Shown here: positions 25,448 through 34,687 of the stretch, piece by piece
Layout: each line of letters opens with the position of its first letter
Position numbering within the stretch: position 1 is the stretch's first letter
From: Leptolyngbyaceae cyanobacterium SM1_4_3
GTDB lineage: Bacteria > Cyanobacteriota > Cyanobacteriia > Elainellales > Elainellaceae
Assembly: GCA_012031415.1 (NCBI GenBank)
Contig: JAAUTN010000025.1
Coordinates: forward strand, 1-36,368
Direction of reading: 5' to 3'
Length of the DNA: 36,368 nucleotides
Made by a program: the position numbers and the translations under genes
The notes under the pieces: model-generated
The model's input: the letters and a program-made list of their open reading frames with translations, nothing else
What the model was told of the DNA's origin: nothing
Databases searched by the model: none

Positions 25448-26694
25448 TTGAACGCACTGCTCAACTGCAAGCAGCAAATCGAGCCAAAGATGAATTGCTG
25501 GTGCGCGAACAAACTGCTCGTGCCGACGCAGAGGCGGCAAACCGAATGAAAGATGAGTTTTTAGCCACGCTTTCCCACGAACTGCGGACACCGCTCAATG
25601 CCATTCTGGGTTGGGCGCAACTGCTCCGCACCCGCAAGTTCGATCCCGATACGATCAATCGGGCACTCGAAACGATTGAGCGAAATGCGCGATCGCAAAC
25701 GCAACTAGTTGGCGACATTTTAGACGTATCGCGAATCATTCGCGGCAAGGTGCGACTTAACATTCGGTCGATCAGGCTAAGTCCGCTAATTGAGGCAGCA
25801 TTAGACTCTGTTCGCCCTGCGGCTGAAGCAAAGATGATCGACCTACAGGCGATTTATGATTCCACGAGTCAGCCGATTTCTGGCGATCCAGAACGCATCC
25901 AGCAGGTTATCTGGAATTTGCTGTCTAACGCAATCAAGTTTACGCCCCAAAATGGCAGAGTCGAAGTTCAGCTATTGCAAGGTAGTCGCTCCATTAGTAT
26001 TCAAGTCAGCGACACAGGCAGGGGCATCAATCCAAAATTTCTGCCGCACGTGTTTGATCGATTTCGACAGGCAGATAATTCGATTACTCGCTCTCACGGT
26101 GGGCTGGGACTGGGATTGGCGATCGTTCGACACCTGGTAGAACTGCACGGCGGCACAGTGCAAGCAGAAAGCGCCGGAGAAGGTCAGGGCGCGACCTTTA
26201 CAGTCACTTTTCCACTCGTCTCACCGCCCGATTCAGAAACGGCAGAATCTTCTTCATTGTCGTTGGGACAAAAAACAACCTGCCATCCAGACAAGCTAGC
26301 CGGACTACGCATTCTGGTTGTGGATGATGAGGCAGACACCCGCGACTTCCTCACTACGCTTCTAGAGCAATCTGGTGCAACAGTGATTGCGCTGGAGTCT
26401 ACCCGTATGGCGGTCGATTTCCTGACCGGGGCAACTGACCAGATTCCCAATTTGTTGGTCAGCGATATTCATATGCCTGAAGAAGACGGATATGCTTTGA
26501 TTCGACAGGTGCGGGCGATCGCCAGCGATCGCAATCTGATTTTGCCCGCAGTGGCGCTCACTGCCTGCGCTGGTGTAGAAGACCGCACTCAACTGTTGCT
26601 AGCAGGTTTCCAAATTCACGTGCCCAAACCAATTGACGCAGAGGAATTTATGGCAGTGATTGTAAATTTGACTGGAAGGGCTAGTAGCGTGTAG
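25366..26694 (+). CDS. C-terminal fragment: HisKA-HATPase-receiver
   Basis: The frame starts formally at the ATG at 25366 inside a PAS-associated segment (MVMHDITERKQAEAQIRALN). Without the break it would continue from the second PAS. It encodes a complete kinase core (DEFLATLSHELRTPLNAI, NLLSNAIKF, GLGLGLAIV) and receiver (LLVSDIHMPEEDG). All catalytic residues are intact, so this fragment could still be an active hybrid kinase if translated. It converges on recQ with 19 bases between stops. Confidence 0.75.
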   Translation: MVMHDITERKQAEAQIRALNAELEQRVIERTAQLQAANRAKDELLVREQTARADAEAANRMKDEFLATLSHELRTPLNAILGWAQLLRTRKFDPDTINRALETIERNARSQTQLVGDILDVSRIIRGKVRLNIRSIRLSPLIEAALDSVRPAAEAKMIDLQAIYDSTSQPISGDPERIQQVIWNLLSNAIKFTPQNGRVEVQLLQGSRSISIQVSDTGRGINPKFLPHVFDRFRQADNSITRSHGGLGLGLAIVRHLVELHGGTVQAESAGEGQGATFTVTFPLVSPPDSETAESSSLSLGQKTTCHPDKLAGLRILVVDDEADTRDFLTTLLEQSGATVIALESTRMAVDFLTGATDQIPNLLVSDIHMPEEDGYALIRQVRAIASDRNLILPAVALTACAGVEDRTQLLLAGFQIHVPKPIDAEEFMAVIVNLTGRASSV

Positions 26695-26713
26695 GGGTGG
26701 TGATGGTCATCGG

Positions 26714-28930
26714 TTACTCGTCGGTAAGATGCGATCGCCTCCAGGCGGCTCTAACCAGACGAATCTCCGGATAGCTGTAAGCTTCTCCCAGGTGTTCGCG
26801 GATCAGGCGAAGGGAATCGGGGCCGGTGATGGCGATCGCTTCCTCAATGACTGCCTGCCGTTCTGGGGAAACGAGGGAATCCAAATCCACCCTCTGTCCG
26901 GCTTCCATCAAAATGCCCAGGTGATCGAAGATAGTGCTGAGGCGGAAGTTGCGCTGTTCGGCAATTTCGGCGGGAGATAGTCCCTGCTGGTGTAAGTCCA
27001 GCGTGTGCAGATGCGTGGTAGAAATCATTCCCTCCGGGGAGTCCGGTGAGGGAGCAGGTTCAGAGGCATCAGATTCGTCCTCTGAGCGAAGGGGAATGCC
27101 CTGCTCTTCACAAAAAGCCCGAATTTCCGCAGTAAATCGAGTGCCGTAGCGATCGCGCTTGTGGCTACCCACACCCGAAATTTTGGCGAATTCCTTCAAA
27201 GTTTGGGGTTGCTTTTGCGCCATGAGTCGTAGGCTGGAGTCAGCAAAAACAACATAAGGTGGCACCGATTGCTCATCAGCAATAGCTTTACGCAGCGATC
27301 GCAGCCGTTCAAACAGCATCTCTGCATCGGCTTTTGGCTGAGATACGTCCTCAACCTGACTGCCCAAACGAGGCGGCAGCACAATCTCAACCGTGCGCTG
27401 ACTCCGCATCACTTCCCAACTGGCAGCATTCAGCTTGAGTACCGAGTAGCCGTCGGGGGTTTCTTCGAGCAAACCCTGATGGAGGAGCGATCGCCCTAAA
27501 GCTTTCCAGGCATCAGCACTGCGATCGCGCCCGATTCCGTAAGTCGAAAGCTGATCGTGACCGTTTTTGAGAATGCGCTTGTCTTTGGAACCCCGCAGCA
27601 CATCGATAATGTACTTCATCCCAAAGCTTTCTCGACAGCGGGCAACGCACGACAAAAACTTTTGCGCTTCGACTGTCCAATCTTCTGTTGGGCGCGGATG
27701 CAGGCAATTGTCGCAGTTGCCGCAGTTGCCAATAAAGCTCTCGCCAAAGTAAGCCAGTTGAATCCGGCGGCGGCAGTCTGTTCCCTCGGCGTAGTCGATC
27801 ACCTGGCGCAACTGCTGACGGGCGATTTGCTGCTCATCAGGGTCAGGCTTCTGGTCGATCAAAAAATCAACCGTTTTAATGTCACCATAGCTGAAGTAGA
27901 GGGTGCATTGCGACGCTTCGCCATCTCGTCCAGCGCGTCCCGACTCCTGGTAGTAGCCTTCCAGGTTGCGCGGCAGGTCATAGTGAATCACAAAGCGCAC
28001 GTCTGGCTTATTGATCCCCATGCCAAAGGCGATCGTCGCAACCATCACCCGCACGTCGTCTCGGATGAAGCGAGTTTGGTTTTGCGATCGCTCTTTGTCA
28101 CCCAGTCCAGCATGGTAAGATAGCGCCTCAATGCCATCGCGCTGAAGCCGGTAGGTCAGTTCATCCACCTTGCGCCGACTGAGGCAGTAGATGATCCCCG
28201 ATCCAGGCGTTTGTCGCACCTGTTGCAGCAACTCTCCATAGGACTGCTTTTGCTTGGGGCGAACGTCATAGTACAGGTTTTGGCGGTTGAAACTGGCGAT
28301 GTGAATGGTGGGCGATCGCAACTCCAACTGCCGCACAATATCCTGTCGCACCCGCTCCGTTGCCGTCGCTGTTAGTGCCAGCACGGGCACGTCTGGGTAG
28401 CGATCGCGCAAACTGCGAAGCTGTCGATATTCTGGGCGAAAGTCGTGCCCCCATTCTGAAACGCAGTGTGCCTCATCGATCGCAAAGGCCGCAATTCCCA
28501 CCTTTGCCTGAATTTGGTCAAGCAGCGACAAAAATCGCTCTCCTAGCAAGCGTTCTGGCGCAACATAGAGCAACTTAACTCGCCCGCTAAAAATATCCGC
28601 CTCACGCTGACGCACCTCCGTCAAACTGACGCTGCTATTAAGAAAAGTCGCTCCAATGCCGTTATCTTGCAGCGCCTCAACCTGATCCTGCATCAGCGCG
28701 ATCAGCGGCGAAACGACGACCGTTAGCCCCGACTTGAGCAGCGCCGGAAGCTGAAAGCACAGAGATTTGCCGCCACCCGTGGGCATGATTACCAGCAAAT
28801 CCTGATCTTGCAGTGCCGCTTCAATGATCGGCTGCTGTCCCGGACGGAAGCGATCGTAGCCAAAAAAGTGCTTGAGCGCCTGCTCTAGTGAACTAAACTG
28901 AGAAGCGATCGGAGTTAAATTCAGGGTCAT
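26714..28930 (-). CDS. recQ: ATP-dependent DNA helicase RecQ
   Basis: RecQ unwinds DNA 3' to 5' in recombination and fork repair. From the ATG at 28930 the 738 residues contain Walker A at 50-56 (PTGGGKS), the DEAH box at 152-155 ([20 protein letters not shown]), later helicase motifs ([26 protein letters not shown]), the zinc cysteines of the RQC ([20 protein letters not shown], then CDNCLHP) and an HRDC domain ([20 protein letters not shown]). An added C-terminal helix-turn-helix-like region ends the protein. The frame also opens at 29020, adding 30 residues unlike the family and overlapping the MarR start, so I prefer 28930. That leaves 74 bases to hold two divergent promoters. Confidence 0.93.
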   Translation of the reverse strand: MTLNLTPIASQFSSLEQALKHFFGYDRFRPGQQPIIEAALQDQDLLVIMPTGGGKSLCFQLPALLKSGLTVVVSPLIALMQDQVEALQDNGIGATFLNSSVSLTEVRQREADIFSGRVKLLYVAPERLLGERFLSLLDQIQAKVGIAAFAIDEAHCVSEWGHDFRPEYRQLRSLRDRYPDVPVLALTATATERVRQDIVRQLELRSPTIHIASFNRQNLYYDVRPKQKQSYGELLQQVRQTPGSGIIYCLSRRKVDELTYRLQRDGIEALSYHAGLGDKERSQNQTRFIRDDVRVMVATIAFGMGINKPDVRFVIHYDLPRNLEGYYQESGRAGRDGEASQCTLYFSYGDIKTVDFLIDQKPDPDEQQIARQQLRQVIDYAEGTDCRRRIQLAYFGESFIGNCGNCDNCLHPRPTEDWTVEAQKFLSCVARCRESFGMKYIIDVLRGSKDKRILKNGHDQLSTYGIGRDRSADAWKALGRSLLHQGLLEETPDGYSVLKLNAASWEVMRSQRTVEIVLPPRLGSQVEDVSQPKADAEMLFERLRSLRKAIADEQSVPPYVVFADSSLRLMAQKQPQTLKEFAKISGVGSHKRDRYGTRFTAEIRAFCEEQGIPLRSEDESDASEPAPSPDSPEGMISTTHLHTLDLHQQGLSPAEIAEQRNFRLSTIFDHLGILMEAGQRVDLDSLVSPERQAVIEEAIAITGPDSLRLIREHLGEAYSYPEIRLVRAAWRRSHLTDE

Positions 28931-29004
28931 CGAATTGAGTACTGCATCCACCTTTCCATGTTGCCCTAAAACTCCCAGGAATAAAGTGGCAACCTTATCC
29001 TGAA

Positions 29005-29469
29005 ATGCCCACGTCCTCAAATGCCGATTTTCTTGACCAGTGGCGGTATGCTTTAGCGCCTTACAACTTGGGCTACAAAGTTAAGCTGGTCTCCCAGCTA
29101 ATGTATCGAGATTTTCTGGAGCGACTGGAACCTTATGGTCTGACTCCATTCCACTACCTTGTTTTGTGCTGCCTCTGGGAAGAGGATGGTCTTTCAACCA
29201 CTGGCATTGCTGACAAACTCAAGCAATTAGGGGCAACGCTCACCGGAGTCGTAGATCGAATGGAGAGCCGCAATCTAGTGTATCGAGAGCGTGATGCTGG
29301 CGATCGCCGCATTGTCCGCATCTGGTTGACCGACGAAGGCAAACGACTGATGCACATCCTACCCCCAATCGGCGCAGAGACTATTAAAAAGGCCACCCAC
29401 AACGTCTCTAAAGCAGAACAGGAATCCATTCTGAAGCTTCTCGATAAAATCGTTCACAATTTGCTCTAG
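29005..29469 (+). CDS. MarR family transcriptional regulator
   Basis: A 154-residue winged-helix protein of MarR type. The recognition helix and wing are visible: [20 protein letters not shown] with [20 protein letters not shown] following, and [18 protein letters not shown]- and C-terminal helices should form the dimer. MarR proteins usually repress nearby genes in response to small phenolic or oxidative signals. The divergent recQ and the downstream DUF2269 gene are the likely targets, but that is only inferred. The ATG at 29005 ([13 protein letters not shown]) is clear. Confidence 0.9.
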   Translation: MPTSSNADFLDQWRYALAPYNLGYKVKLVSQLMYRDFLERLEPYGLTPFHYLVLCCLWEEDGLSTTGIADKLKQLGATLTGVVDRMESRNLVYRERDAGDRRIVRIWLTDEGKRLMHILPPIGAETIKKATHNVSKAEQESILKLLDKIVHNLL

Positions 29470-29598
29470 CAGCTTCAGCCTTTAAAGCATTGACTTCTTG
29501 AAAATTACTTAATACATTGACTATTAATACATTTAGTTTTTGCAGATCGAGCGTTCACAAACCGAAATTTATGACTCCGGTGTAACTACCCGTGATTT

Positions 29599-29604
29599 AG
29601 GAGG
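29599..29604 (+). promoter_or_regulatory. Strong ribosome binding site deciding the DUF2269-like start
   Basis: AGGAGG at 29599-29604 is four bases before the ATG at 29609, the only full consensus Shine-Dalgarno in the window. It decides for that ATG over the in-frame TTG at 29540. Most other genes here have weak or no such element. Confidence 0.7.
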
Positions 29605-29608
29605 AAGA

Positions 29609-30121
29609 ATGCCGAAGTTAAGCGTTCATCAAAAAAATTGGCTACTGTCGGCGCACGTTGGGTTTGCCGCCCTGTGGACAGGAGCCGTCTTGAGTATGTT
29701 TCTTTTATCACTCAGAAACACCAGTTCAACGAAGCCAGATGCGCTATACGCACTCAATTCCGCAATTACTCTGCTGGATGATTGGATTGTCATACCTTCA
29801 GCGATTGGTTCAGTGGTTACAGCAACATTTCTTTGCTGGGTGACAAACTATGGATTTACAAAGTTTTATTGGGTAATTACAAAGTGGGTTTTGACTACAG
29901 GGCTGGTAGTTTTTGGAACCTTCTGGCTGTTTCCCTGGGGCAACGTTGCTGCTGAGCTTTCGGGACAGGAAGGGCTGCAAGCTTTGGGCAATTCAACTTA
30001 CAGATTTGATGCTAGAGGCGTGTTATTTGGAACTATAATTCAAGTCCTTTTTCTCTTTATCATTATTGGAATCTCGGTTCTGAAGCCCTGGGGAAGACGA
30101 CCCATAAAGAAAGAGATTTAA
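29609..30121 (+). CDS. DUF2269-like integral membrane protein
   Basis: The 170-residue protein (start MPKLSVHQKNWLLSAHVGFA) has about four hydrophobic helices: AHVGFAALWTGAVLSMFLL, WIVIPSAIGSVVTATFLCWV, WVLTTGLVVFGTFWLF and GTIIQVLFLFIIIGISVL. The pattern fits the DUF2269 group of small membrane proteins of unknown function. The start rests on the strong AGGAGG. An upstream extension to 29540 has no membrane or family features. It follows the MarR gene on the same strand after 139 bases and may be its regulated partner. Its last bases overlap the opposing small gene by four. Confidence 0.75.
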   Translation: MPKLSVHQKNWLLSAHVGFAALWTGAVLSMFLLSLRNTSSTKPDALYALNSAITLLDDWIVIPSAIGSVVTATFLCWVTNYGFTKFYWVITKWVLTTGLVVFGTFWLFPWGNVAAELSGQEGLQALGNSTYRFDARGVLFGTIIQVLFLFIIIGISVLKPWGRRPIKKEI

Positions 30122-30462
30122 CTTTGATTACCCAGTCCAAGTTTTTCGTCAAGCAGGGCAGGTTCGTAGAAGGCTTCTGCGGCACAGAGTAAATCGATCG
30201 CCTGGTCAGCGCTAATCAGCCGCTTTAGCACCACCTGTCCGATCGCGCTAGCGTCGCCACTGGATTCATCTTCAGGCTTCACTTCTACCATCAGCACCTC
30301 ATCTTCGACGCGGTAGAGCCAAAGCTTCTCGCCCTTTTCAGCGATGCAAAGACTCAGGCGGCAAATGTGGGGTTTGCGCCGCCAAGCCACTTCATTCCAG
30401 AGTCCGCCCATTCCCCATACCCGTCCAATTGTCCAACCGTCTGAGAGAAAAAAGTATTTCAC
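30118..30462 (-). CDS. Conserved small cyanobacterial protein, unknown function
   Basis: A 114-residue soluble protein beginning MKYFFLSDGWTIGRVWGMGG from a GTG at 30462. The N-terminal half is rich in Trp and Arg (NEVAWRRKPHICRLSLCIAE), and a beta-rich core follows (LWLYRVEDEVLMVEVKPED). The C-terminal half is helical. No motif is recognised. It lies on the same strand as the sigma-like gene upstream (gap about 70 bases), possibly an operon. Confidence 0.65.
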   Translation of the reverse strand: MKYFFLSDGWTIGRVWGMGGLWNEVAWRRKPHICRLSLCIAEKGEKLWLYRVEDEVLMVEVKPEDESSGDASAIGQVVLKRLISADQAIDLLCAAEAFYEPALLDEKLGLGNQS

Positions 30463-30532
30463 GAGTCGGTAGTCCTCAATTCATTTTGAATTCTGAGAAC
30501 GTAGACTTACGGCGCTACGCGCATACCCTATG

Positions 30533-31222
30533 CTATTCCAAGCCCGACTCCAGCGGTACGGGATCAGTATTAGGCTTCCGCTGCTGACTCAACCCCTTTT
30601 TCTCTAGATAAATAGCGCGAATATCTGCGGGTAGCGCAGCTTCCAGTTTTTGATAGCCATCCTGAAGCTGCGTTTTGACCTCACCTGGTGAAATGGACTC
30701 GCCTTCTGCCTGCAAGTAGGCTGCAATGCGGGTTTCGCTCCAGTGAAACGTCTGCGCCATGACTATCATCAGCCGCTGCACGGGCGGCAGTTGGTCAAGC
30801 GCCTGCTCGGTGTAACACCACAGCGGCGGTGAAGCATCCTTCAGAGAATAGTGAATTGACTCGACCGCAGGCAGGTCTGCTCCATTGATGCAGACAGCGG
30901 TGACGTTAATTAACCAGCTTTGTAATGACAGCCCTGACTGGGGAGTAGCACCGGGAGAGGTGGCGGCGTATAAATCTAGCCCACCTAATTCGTGGTAAAT
31001 ATGCTTCCAGGTGATGGCAAACAGGTAGTCTGCCTGGACGGGCGATCGCGCCGAATGTCGAATCAACGTATAAACAATCGGACTATACCGACAAAAGATC
31101 GCCGTAAAGTATTGCCCCGCATCAGGATGCCGCTGAAACAGCGTCAGCAATTCTTGGTCGCTATAGTGAAACAGCGACTTTACGAGCGGATGACTACATT
31201 CAGGAAAATTTGGAACTAGCAC
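30533..31222 (-). CDS. ECF-like sigma-70 family protein
   Basis: The 229-residue protein reads like an ECF-type sigma factor. Residues about 22-84 (DQELLTLFQRHPDAGQYFTA and IFCRYSPIVYTLIRHSARSP) match region 2, and SWLINVTAVCIN follows a linker. Residues about 138-197 (EQALDQLPPVQRLMIVMAQT, then SETRIAAYLQAEGESISPGE) match region 4, with a helix-turn-helix. The C-terminal tail is basic and not part of the family core. It starts at GTG 31222. It is divergent from ndhA and no anti-sigma gene adjoins. Weak conservation of region 2 makes the call moderate. Confidence 0.65.
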   Translation of the reverse strand: MLVPNFPECSHPLVKSLFHYSDQELLTLFQRHPDAGQYFTAIFCRYSPIVYTLIRHSARSPVQADYLFAITWKHIYHELGGLDLYAATSPGATPQSGLSLQSWLINVTAVCINGADLPAVESIHYSLKDASPPLWCYTEQALDQLPPVQRLMIVMAQTFHWSETRIAAYLQAEGESISPGEVKTQLQDGYQKLEAALPADIRAIYLEKKGLSQQRKPNTDPVPLESGLE

Positions 31223-31749
31223 GTCTAATTAGTTGCAAATAGCTCGATCAAGATATCTAGTAAACACATTCAAGAATTTTGTTTAGTTTGGTAAATGCGT
31301 TCTCCAGGAATAGCTCCCACTATACCGACTGTCTTGCCCAGCCGAGACTTTTTTTTGAATTACCTCTTCCATTTGCACATTCTCGCCGATCGGGCTGCCA
31401 TAGCTGAAGCTCTATGGTTCAAATAGCGCTCAGTCAAGGCTTACACAAAGTTGTGAATAGACTTAAGCACAATTTATCCAATTCAGTAAAACTTCTCATG
31501 ATTTACCCATGATTTGAGTGCTAAGCGTCCCGTTCTGGAAACCGGGCAGCGATATACTAAGCAATAGAGTGCGTGAAGAATCTTCACAAATTAAAGAGGC
31601 GATTTAGCCTGGAAGACGACGAATATTGTACCCCGTTGTGCGATAGTCTGGCGGTTGGTCTAGCCGCTAAGTTGGACTTGGCGGTTCAGTGGATCAAGGT
31701 AGTTTGACGGCTAGATGAGTTGTTCTAATCGTTGCCCGTAATAGGAAAC
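31223..31749. other. Intergenic region upstream of ndhA
   Basis: A 527-base gap between the divergent sigma-like gene and ndhA. A TATACT (31553-31558) offers a possible -10 for the ndh operon, but no matching -35 is evident. CCCG/CGGG around 31530-31546 makes a small hairpin just before it. No ORF is supported. Confidence 0.4.
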
Positions 31750-32868
31750 ATGAACTCAGGAATTGATTTACAAGGAAGTTTTATTCAGCTCCTCGTCGAT
31801 CTGGGGCTATCCGCTGAGGCTGCTAGGGTCGTCTGGTTGCCCCTGCCGATGCTGTTGGTGCTAGTTGGCGCAACGTTGGGGGTGCTAGTGACAACCTGGT
31901 TAGAGCGAAAAATCTCAGCCGCCGCCCAACAGCGAATTGGCCCTGAATTTGCTGGACCACTAGGGATGCTGATCCCGATCGCGGATGGTCTAAAGCTGCT
32001 AGTCAAGGAAGACATCATTCCTGCTAAAGCTGATTCCTTGCTGTTTACGCTGGGTCCAGCGATCGTTGTCATTCCAGTATTTCTGTCATTCCTGATTGTG
32101 CCCTTCGGACAAAATTTGCTAATCACTGATTTAGGGATTGGCATCTTCCTGTGGATTTCGCTCTCTAGCATTGCACCAATTGGGCTGCTGATGGCGGGCT
32201 ATGCTTCAAACAACAAGTATTCACTGTTAGGCGGGCTGCGAGCTGCGGCACAGTCGATTAGCTACGAGATTCCACTGGCGCTGTCGGTGGTGGCGATCGC
32301 CATGATGTCCAACTCCCTCAGCACGGTAGATATCGTCCAACAGCAGTCTGGCTACGGCATTCTCGGCTGGAATGTCTGGCGGCAGCCAATCGGCTTCCTG
32401 ATTTTCTGGATTGCCGCCCTTGCAGAATGTGAACGACTCCCCTTTGACCTCCCAGAGGCAGAAGAAGAATTGGTCGCAGGCTACCAAACTGAGTATGCAG
32501 GCATCAAATTTGGGCTGTTCTATCTCGGCTCCTACGTCAACCTGGTACTCTCTTCTCTATTTGTTTCCGTTCTTTATTTAGGTGGCTGGAATTTCATTAT
32601 TCCTATTGAGGTTTTAGCCGATTGGTTAGGCGTGAGTGAGTCAACTCCCTGGCTCCAGGTTATCACCGGGTCGCTGGGCATCATCATGACGCTGCTCAAA
32701 GCCTATCTGCTGGTTTTCCTGGCAATTTTACTGCGCTGGACTCTGCCTCGCGTTCGCATTGACCAACTGCTAGACCTGGGCTGGAAATTCTTATTGCCCG
32801 TTTCCCTGGTCAACCTGCTGCTTACCGCAGCGCTCAAGCTCGCCTTCCCCTTTGCCTTTGGGGGGTGA
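31750..32868 (+). CDS. ndhA: NAD(P)H-quinone oxidoreductase subunit 1
   Basis: NdhA is the NuoH-type membrane subunit of NDH-1, where the quinone site meets the hydrophilic arm. The 372-residue protein from the ATG at 31750 starts [11 protein letters not shown], as usual. It contains [20 protein letters not shown], the acidic loop [20 protein letters not shown] and about eight membrane helices. A TTG at 31732 extends the frame by six residues without support. The gene leads the classical ndhA-ndhI-ndhG-ndhE cluster, whose subunits assemble together in the thylakoid membrane for cyclic electron flow and respiration. Confidence 0.97.
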   Translation: MNSGIDLQGSFIQLLVDLGLSAEAARVVWLPLPMLLVLVGATLGVLVTTWLERKISAAAQQRIGPEFAGPLGMLIPIADGLKLLVKEDIIPAKADSLLFTLGPAIVVIPVFLSFLIVPFGQNLLITDLGIGIFLWISLSSIAPIGLLMAGYASNNKYSLLGGLRAAAQSISYEIPLALSVVAIAMMSNSLSTVDIVQQQSGYGILGWNVWRQPIGFLIFWIAALAECERLPFDLPEAEEELVAGYQTEYAGIKFGLFYLGSYVNLVLSSLFVSVLYLGGWNFIIPIEVLADWLGVSESTPWLQVITGSLGIIMTLLKAYLLVFLAILLRWTLPRVRIDQLLDLGWKFLLPVSLVNLLLTAALKLAFPFAFGG

Positions 32869-32873
32869 TGTAG

Positions 32874-32989
32874 AAGGATGAGGGATGAGGGATGAAGGAC
32901 AAATGCATTTACAGCAACCCCTTCATCAGCACAATCCCCATTCCTTATCTTCTCCTTATCATTCCTCAACCCTCATCCTTCATCCTTGC
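32874..32989. repeat. Heptamer repeats and inverted repeat between ndhA and ndhI
   Basis: After the ndhA stop the sequence runs as near-identical heptamers (GGATGAG, GGATGAG, GGATGAA, GGACAAA; 32876-32903). Near 32970-32989 the complementary pattern CCCTCATCCTTCATCC returns, so the two ends can pair over about 18 bases with one wobble. It resembles the short tandemly repeated heptamers known from cyanobacteria. It could form a cruciform or an RNA stem that separates ndhA from ndhI translation. Confidence 0.6.
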
Positions 32990-33001
32990 TAGGTGACACT
33001 C

Positions 33002-33598
33002 ATGCTAAAGTTTCTTAAACAAGTTACCGACTATACCAAAGAGGCCGTTCAAGCTGCCCGATTTATTGGTCAAGGGCTGTCTGTCACCTTTGATCATATG
33101 CAGCGCCGTCCAATTACGGTGCAATACCCTTACGAAAAGCTAATTCCCTCAGAGCGGTTTCGGGGTCGGATTCACTTCGAGTTTGACAAGTGTATTTCCT
33201 GTGAAGTCTGCGTTCGGGTTTGCCCAATCAACCTACCCGTTGTGGACTGGGAATTTAACAAAGAAACTAAAAAGAAAAAGTTAAACCACTACAGCATTGA
33301 TTTCGGCGTTTGTATTTTCTGCGGCAACTGCGTCGAATACTGTCCGACAAACTGCCTCTCAATGACTGAAGAATACGACCTAAGTACCTACGATCGCCAC
33401 GAACTAAATTTTGATAATGTAGCGTTGGGGCGGCTACCTTACAAAGTGACTGAAGATCCGATGGTGCAACCCTTAAGAGAGTTAGCATACCTGCCAAAAG
33501 GTGTGCTTGACCCTCATGGATTGCCTCCTGGTTCTCGTCGTGCGGGTAAGCTTCCAGAAGAAATTTTGGAAGAAGCTGAAGGCAATGGCGCGAAGTAG
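33002..33598 (+). CDS. ndhI: NAD(P)H-quinone oxidoreductase subunit I (8Fe-8S ferredoxin type)
   Basis: NdhI carries electrons to the quinone site in the NDH-1 peripheral arm. From the ATG at 33002 it has 198 residues. Two 4Fe-4S ligand sets are complete: [12 protein letters not shown] (Cys64, 67, 70, 74) and [12 protein letters not shown] (Cys104, 107, 110, 114). A GTG at 32993 would add three residues; MLKFLKQV is the family start. It is the second gene of the cluster, with a 133-base repeat-bearing gap before it and 75 bases before ndhG. Confidence 0.97.
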   Translation: MLKFLKQVTDYTKEAVQAARFIGQGLSVTFDHMQRRPITVQYPYEKLIPSERFRGRIHFEFDKCISCEVCVRVCPINLPVVDWEFNKETKKKKLNHYSIDFGVCIFCGNCVEYCPTNCLSMTEEYDLSTYDRHELNFDNVALGRLPYKVTEDPMVQPLRELAYLPKGVLDPHGLPPGSRRAGKLPEEILEEAEGNGAK

Positions 33599-33673
33599 AG
33601 GTCAAAGGGCGAAATAATTTAGATTTCGCTTTGTCTCATCCCCAGGTAAAAAAATGATGGAGATTAGCAAACC

Positions 33674-34321
33674 GTGAACTTAGCGGACGGAGTTCAGATT
33701 GTTTCCTTTGGCGTGCTGGCGCTGATGATGCTTGGTGCGGCTCTGGGTGTGGTGCTGCTTGAAAACATTGTCTATTCGGCGTTCTTACTGGGCGGCGTGT
33801 TTATTAGCATTGCAGGGCTTTACATTCTCCTGAATGCGGGCTTTGTCGCTGCGGCTCAAGTGCTGATCTATGTTGGAGCCGTGAACGTCTTGATTCTGTT
33901 TGGAATCATGCTGGTTAACAAGCGTCAAAATTTTGTCCCACTGCGGAACGCTTGGGTTGGCAAAGCTACAACAGCAGTTGTCTGCCTGGGGCTATTTGCA
34001 CTGTTGGGTGCGATGGTGCTATCAACGCCCTGGGCGATTTCCACTGCTCCGGTTGCTGGCGATACCTCTACAGTGGTGATCGGTCTTCACTTTTTTAGTG
34101 ACTTTTTGCTGCCGTTTGAGCTAGCTTCGGTGCTGCTGCTGATGGCGTTGATTGGGGCGATTGTGCTGGCGCGACGCGAGTTTCTGCCCGATGCTCTAGA
34201 AAGAGAGCAAACCCAGCAGCCCGTGCTGACCTTGCCAGAACGCCCACGCGAATTGGCTTCAGCCGCTCCTGGTAGTCCTGACCGAACGCTTGGCACTTCC
34301 CCTACAAAGCGCAACGTTTAA
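33674..34321 (+). CDS. ndhG: NAD(P)H-quinone oxidoreductase subunit 6
   Basis: The NuoJ-type membrane subunit. The 215 residues begin with GTG at 33674 (MNLADGVQIVSFGVLALMML) and span five membrane helices. The conserved YVGAVNVLILFGIMLVNKR block forms the helix near the proton channel. The C-terminal 40 residues are hydrophilic and Pro-rich. It sits between ndhI and ndhE, as in other cyanobacteria. Confidence 0.95.
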   Translation: MNLADGVQIVSFGVLALMMLGAALGVVLLENIVYSAFLLGGVFISIAGLYILLNAGFVAAAQVLIYVGAVNVLILFGIMLVNKRQNFVPLRNAWVGKATTAVVCLGLFALLGAMVLSTPWAISTAPVAGDTSTVVIGLHFFSDFLLPFELASVLLLMALIGAIVLARREFLPDALEREQTQQPVLTLPERPRELASAAPGSPDRTLGTSPTKRNV

Positions 34322-34360
34322 TTTCTGAAAATGTACCCCTACTGTAAGTTGTAAAAGCTT

Positions 34361-34666
34361 ATGACCCTTCAATACTTCCTTATCCTGGCAGCCGCGCTGT
34401 TTTGCATCGGCATCTATGGTCTGGTGACAAGCCGGAATGCGATTCGGGTGCTGATGTCGATTGAGTTATTGCTTAACGCGGTCAACATCAACCTGATGGC
34501 GTTTTCTAACTACCTCGACCCGGCTGGAATTAAAGGTCAAGTCTTTACGGTGTTTGTGATTACGATCGCCGCTGCTGAAGCAGCCGTTGGCTTGGCGATC
34601 GTGCTTTCAATTTACCGCAACCGCGATACGGTAGATATGGAGCAGTTCAATCTGCTCAAATGGTAA
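34361..34666 (+). CDS. ndhE: NAD(P)H-quinone oxidoreductase subunit 4L
   Basis: The NuoK-type subunit of 101 residues with three membrane helices and the conserved acidic residues in [16 protein letters not shown] and [19 protein letters not shown], which belong to the proton path. It starts at the ATG at 34361, ends the ndhAIGE cluster and is followed after 21 bases by NAD kinase. Confidence 0.97.
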   Translation: MTLQYFLILAAALFCIGIYGLVTSRNAIRVLMSIELLLNAVNINLMAFSNYLDPAGIKGQVFTVFVITIAAAEAAVGLAIVLSIYRNRDTVDMEQFNLLKW

Positions 34667-34687
34667 TGCCTCTAGTAAGGTGAAGGC

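Larger units (their letters stand above)
22749..26694 (+). pseudogene. Ethylene-receptor-like double hybrid kinase, two frameshifts
   Basis: Three successive frames read as one protein of about 1315 residues if one base is restored at two places. Domains in order: a three-helix ethylene-receptor-like sensor (residues 1-103), HisKA with His codon 23240-23242, HATPase, receiver with Asp codon 24242-24244, PAS, second PAS, a second HisKA (His codon 25576-25578), HATPase and receiver (Asp codon 26464-26466). The sensor retains Asp35, Tyr42, Cys74 and His78, matching Asp25, Tyr32, Cys65 and His69 of ETR1; Cys65 and His69 are its copper ligands. Both breaks touch a HIP1 octamer, at 23049-23056 and 25327-25334. 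Either the gene is decayed or the bases were lost in sequencing. The frames before and after each break are otherwise uninterrupted. Confidence 0.85.

Noticed and set aside
27557-28123. A long frame opposite recQ (188 codons)
   Set aside because: It lies wholly inside the coding part of recQ on the other strand; recQ motifs prove the real frame.
32874-32989. CRISPR array
   Set aside because: The units are seven bases long with no spacers, so this is a short tandem repeat, not a CRISPR.
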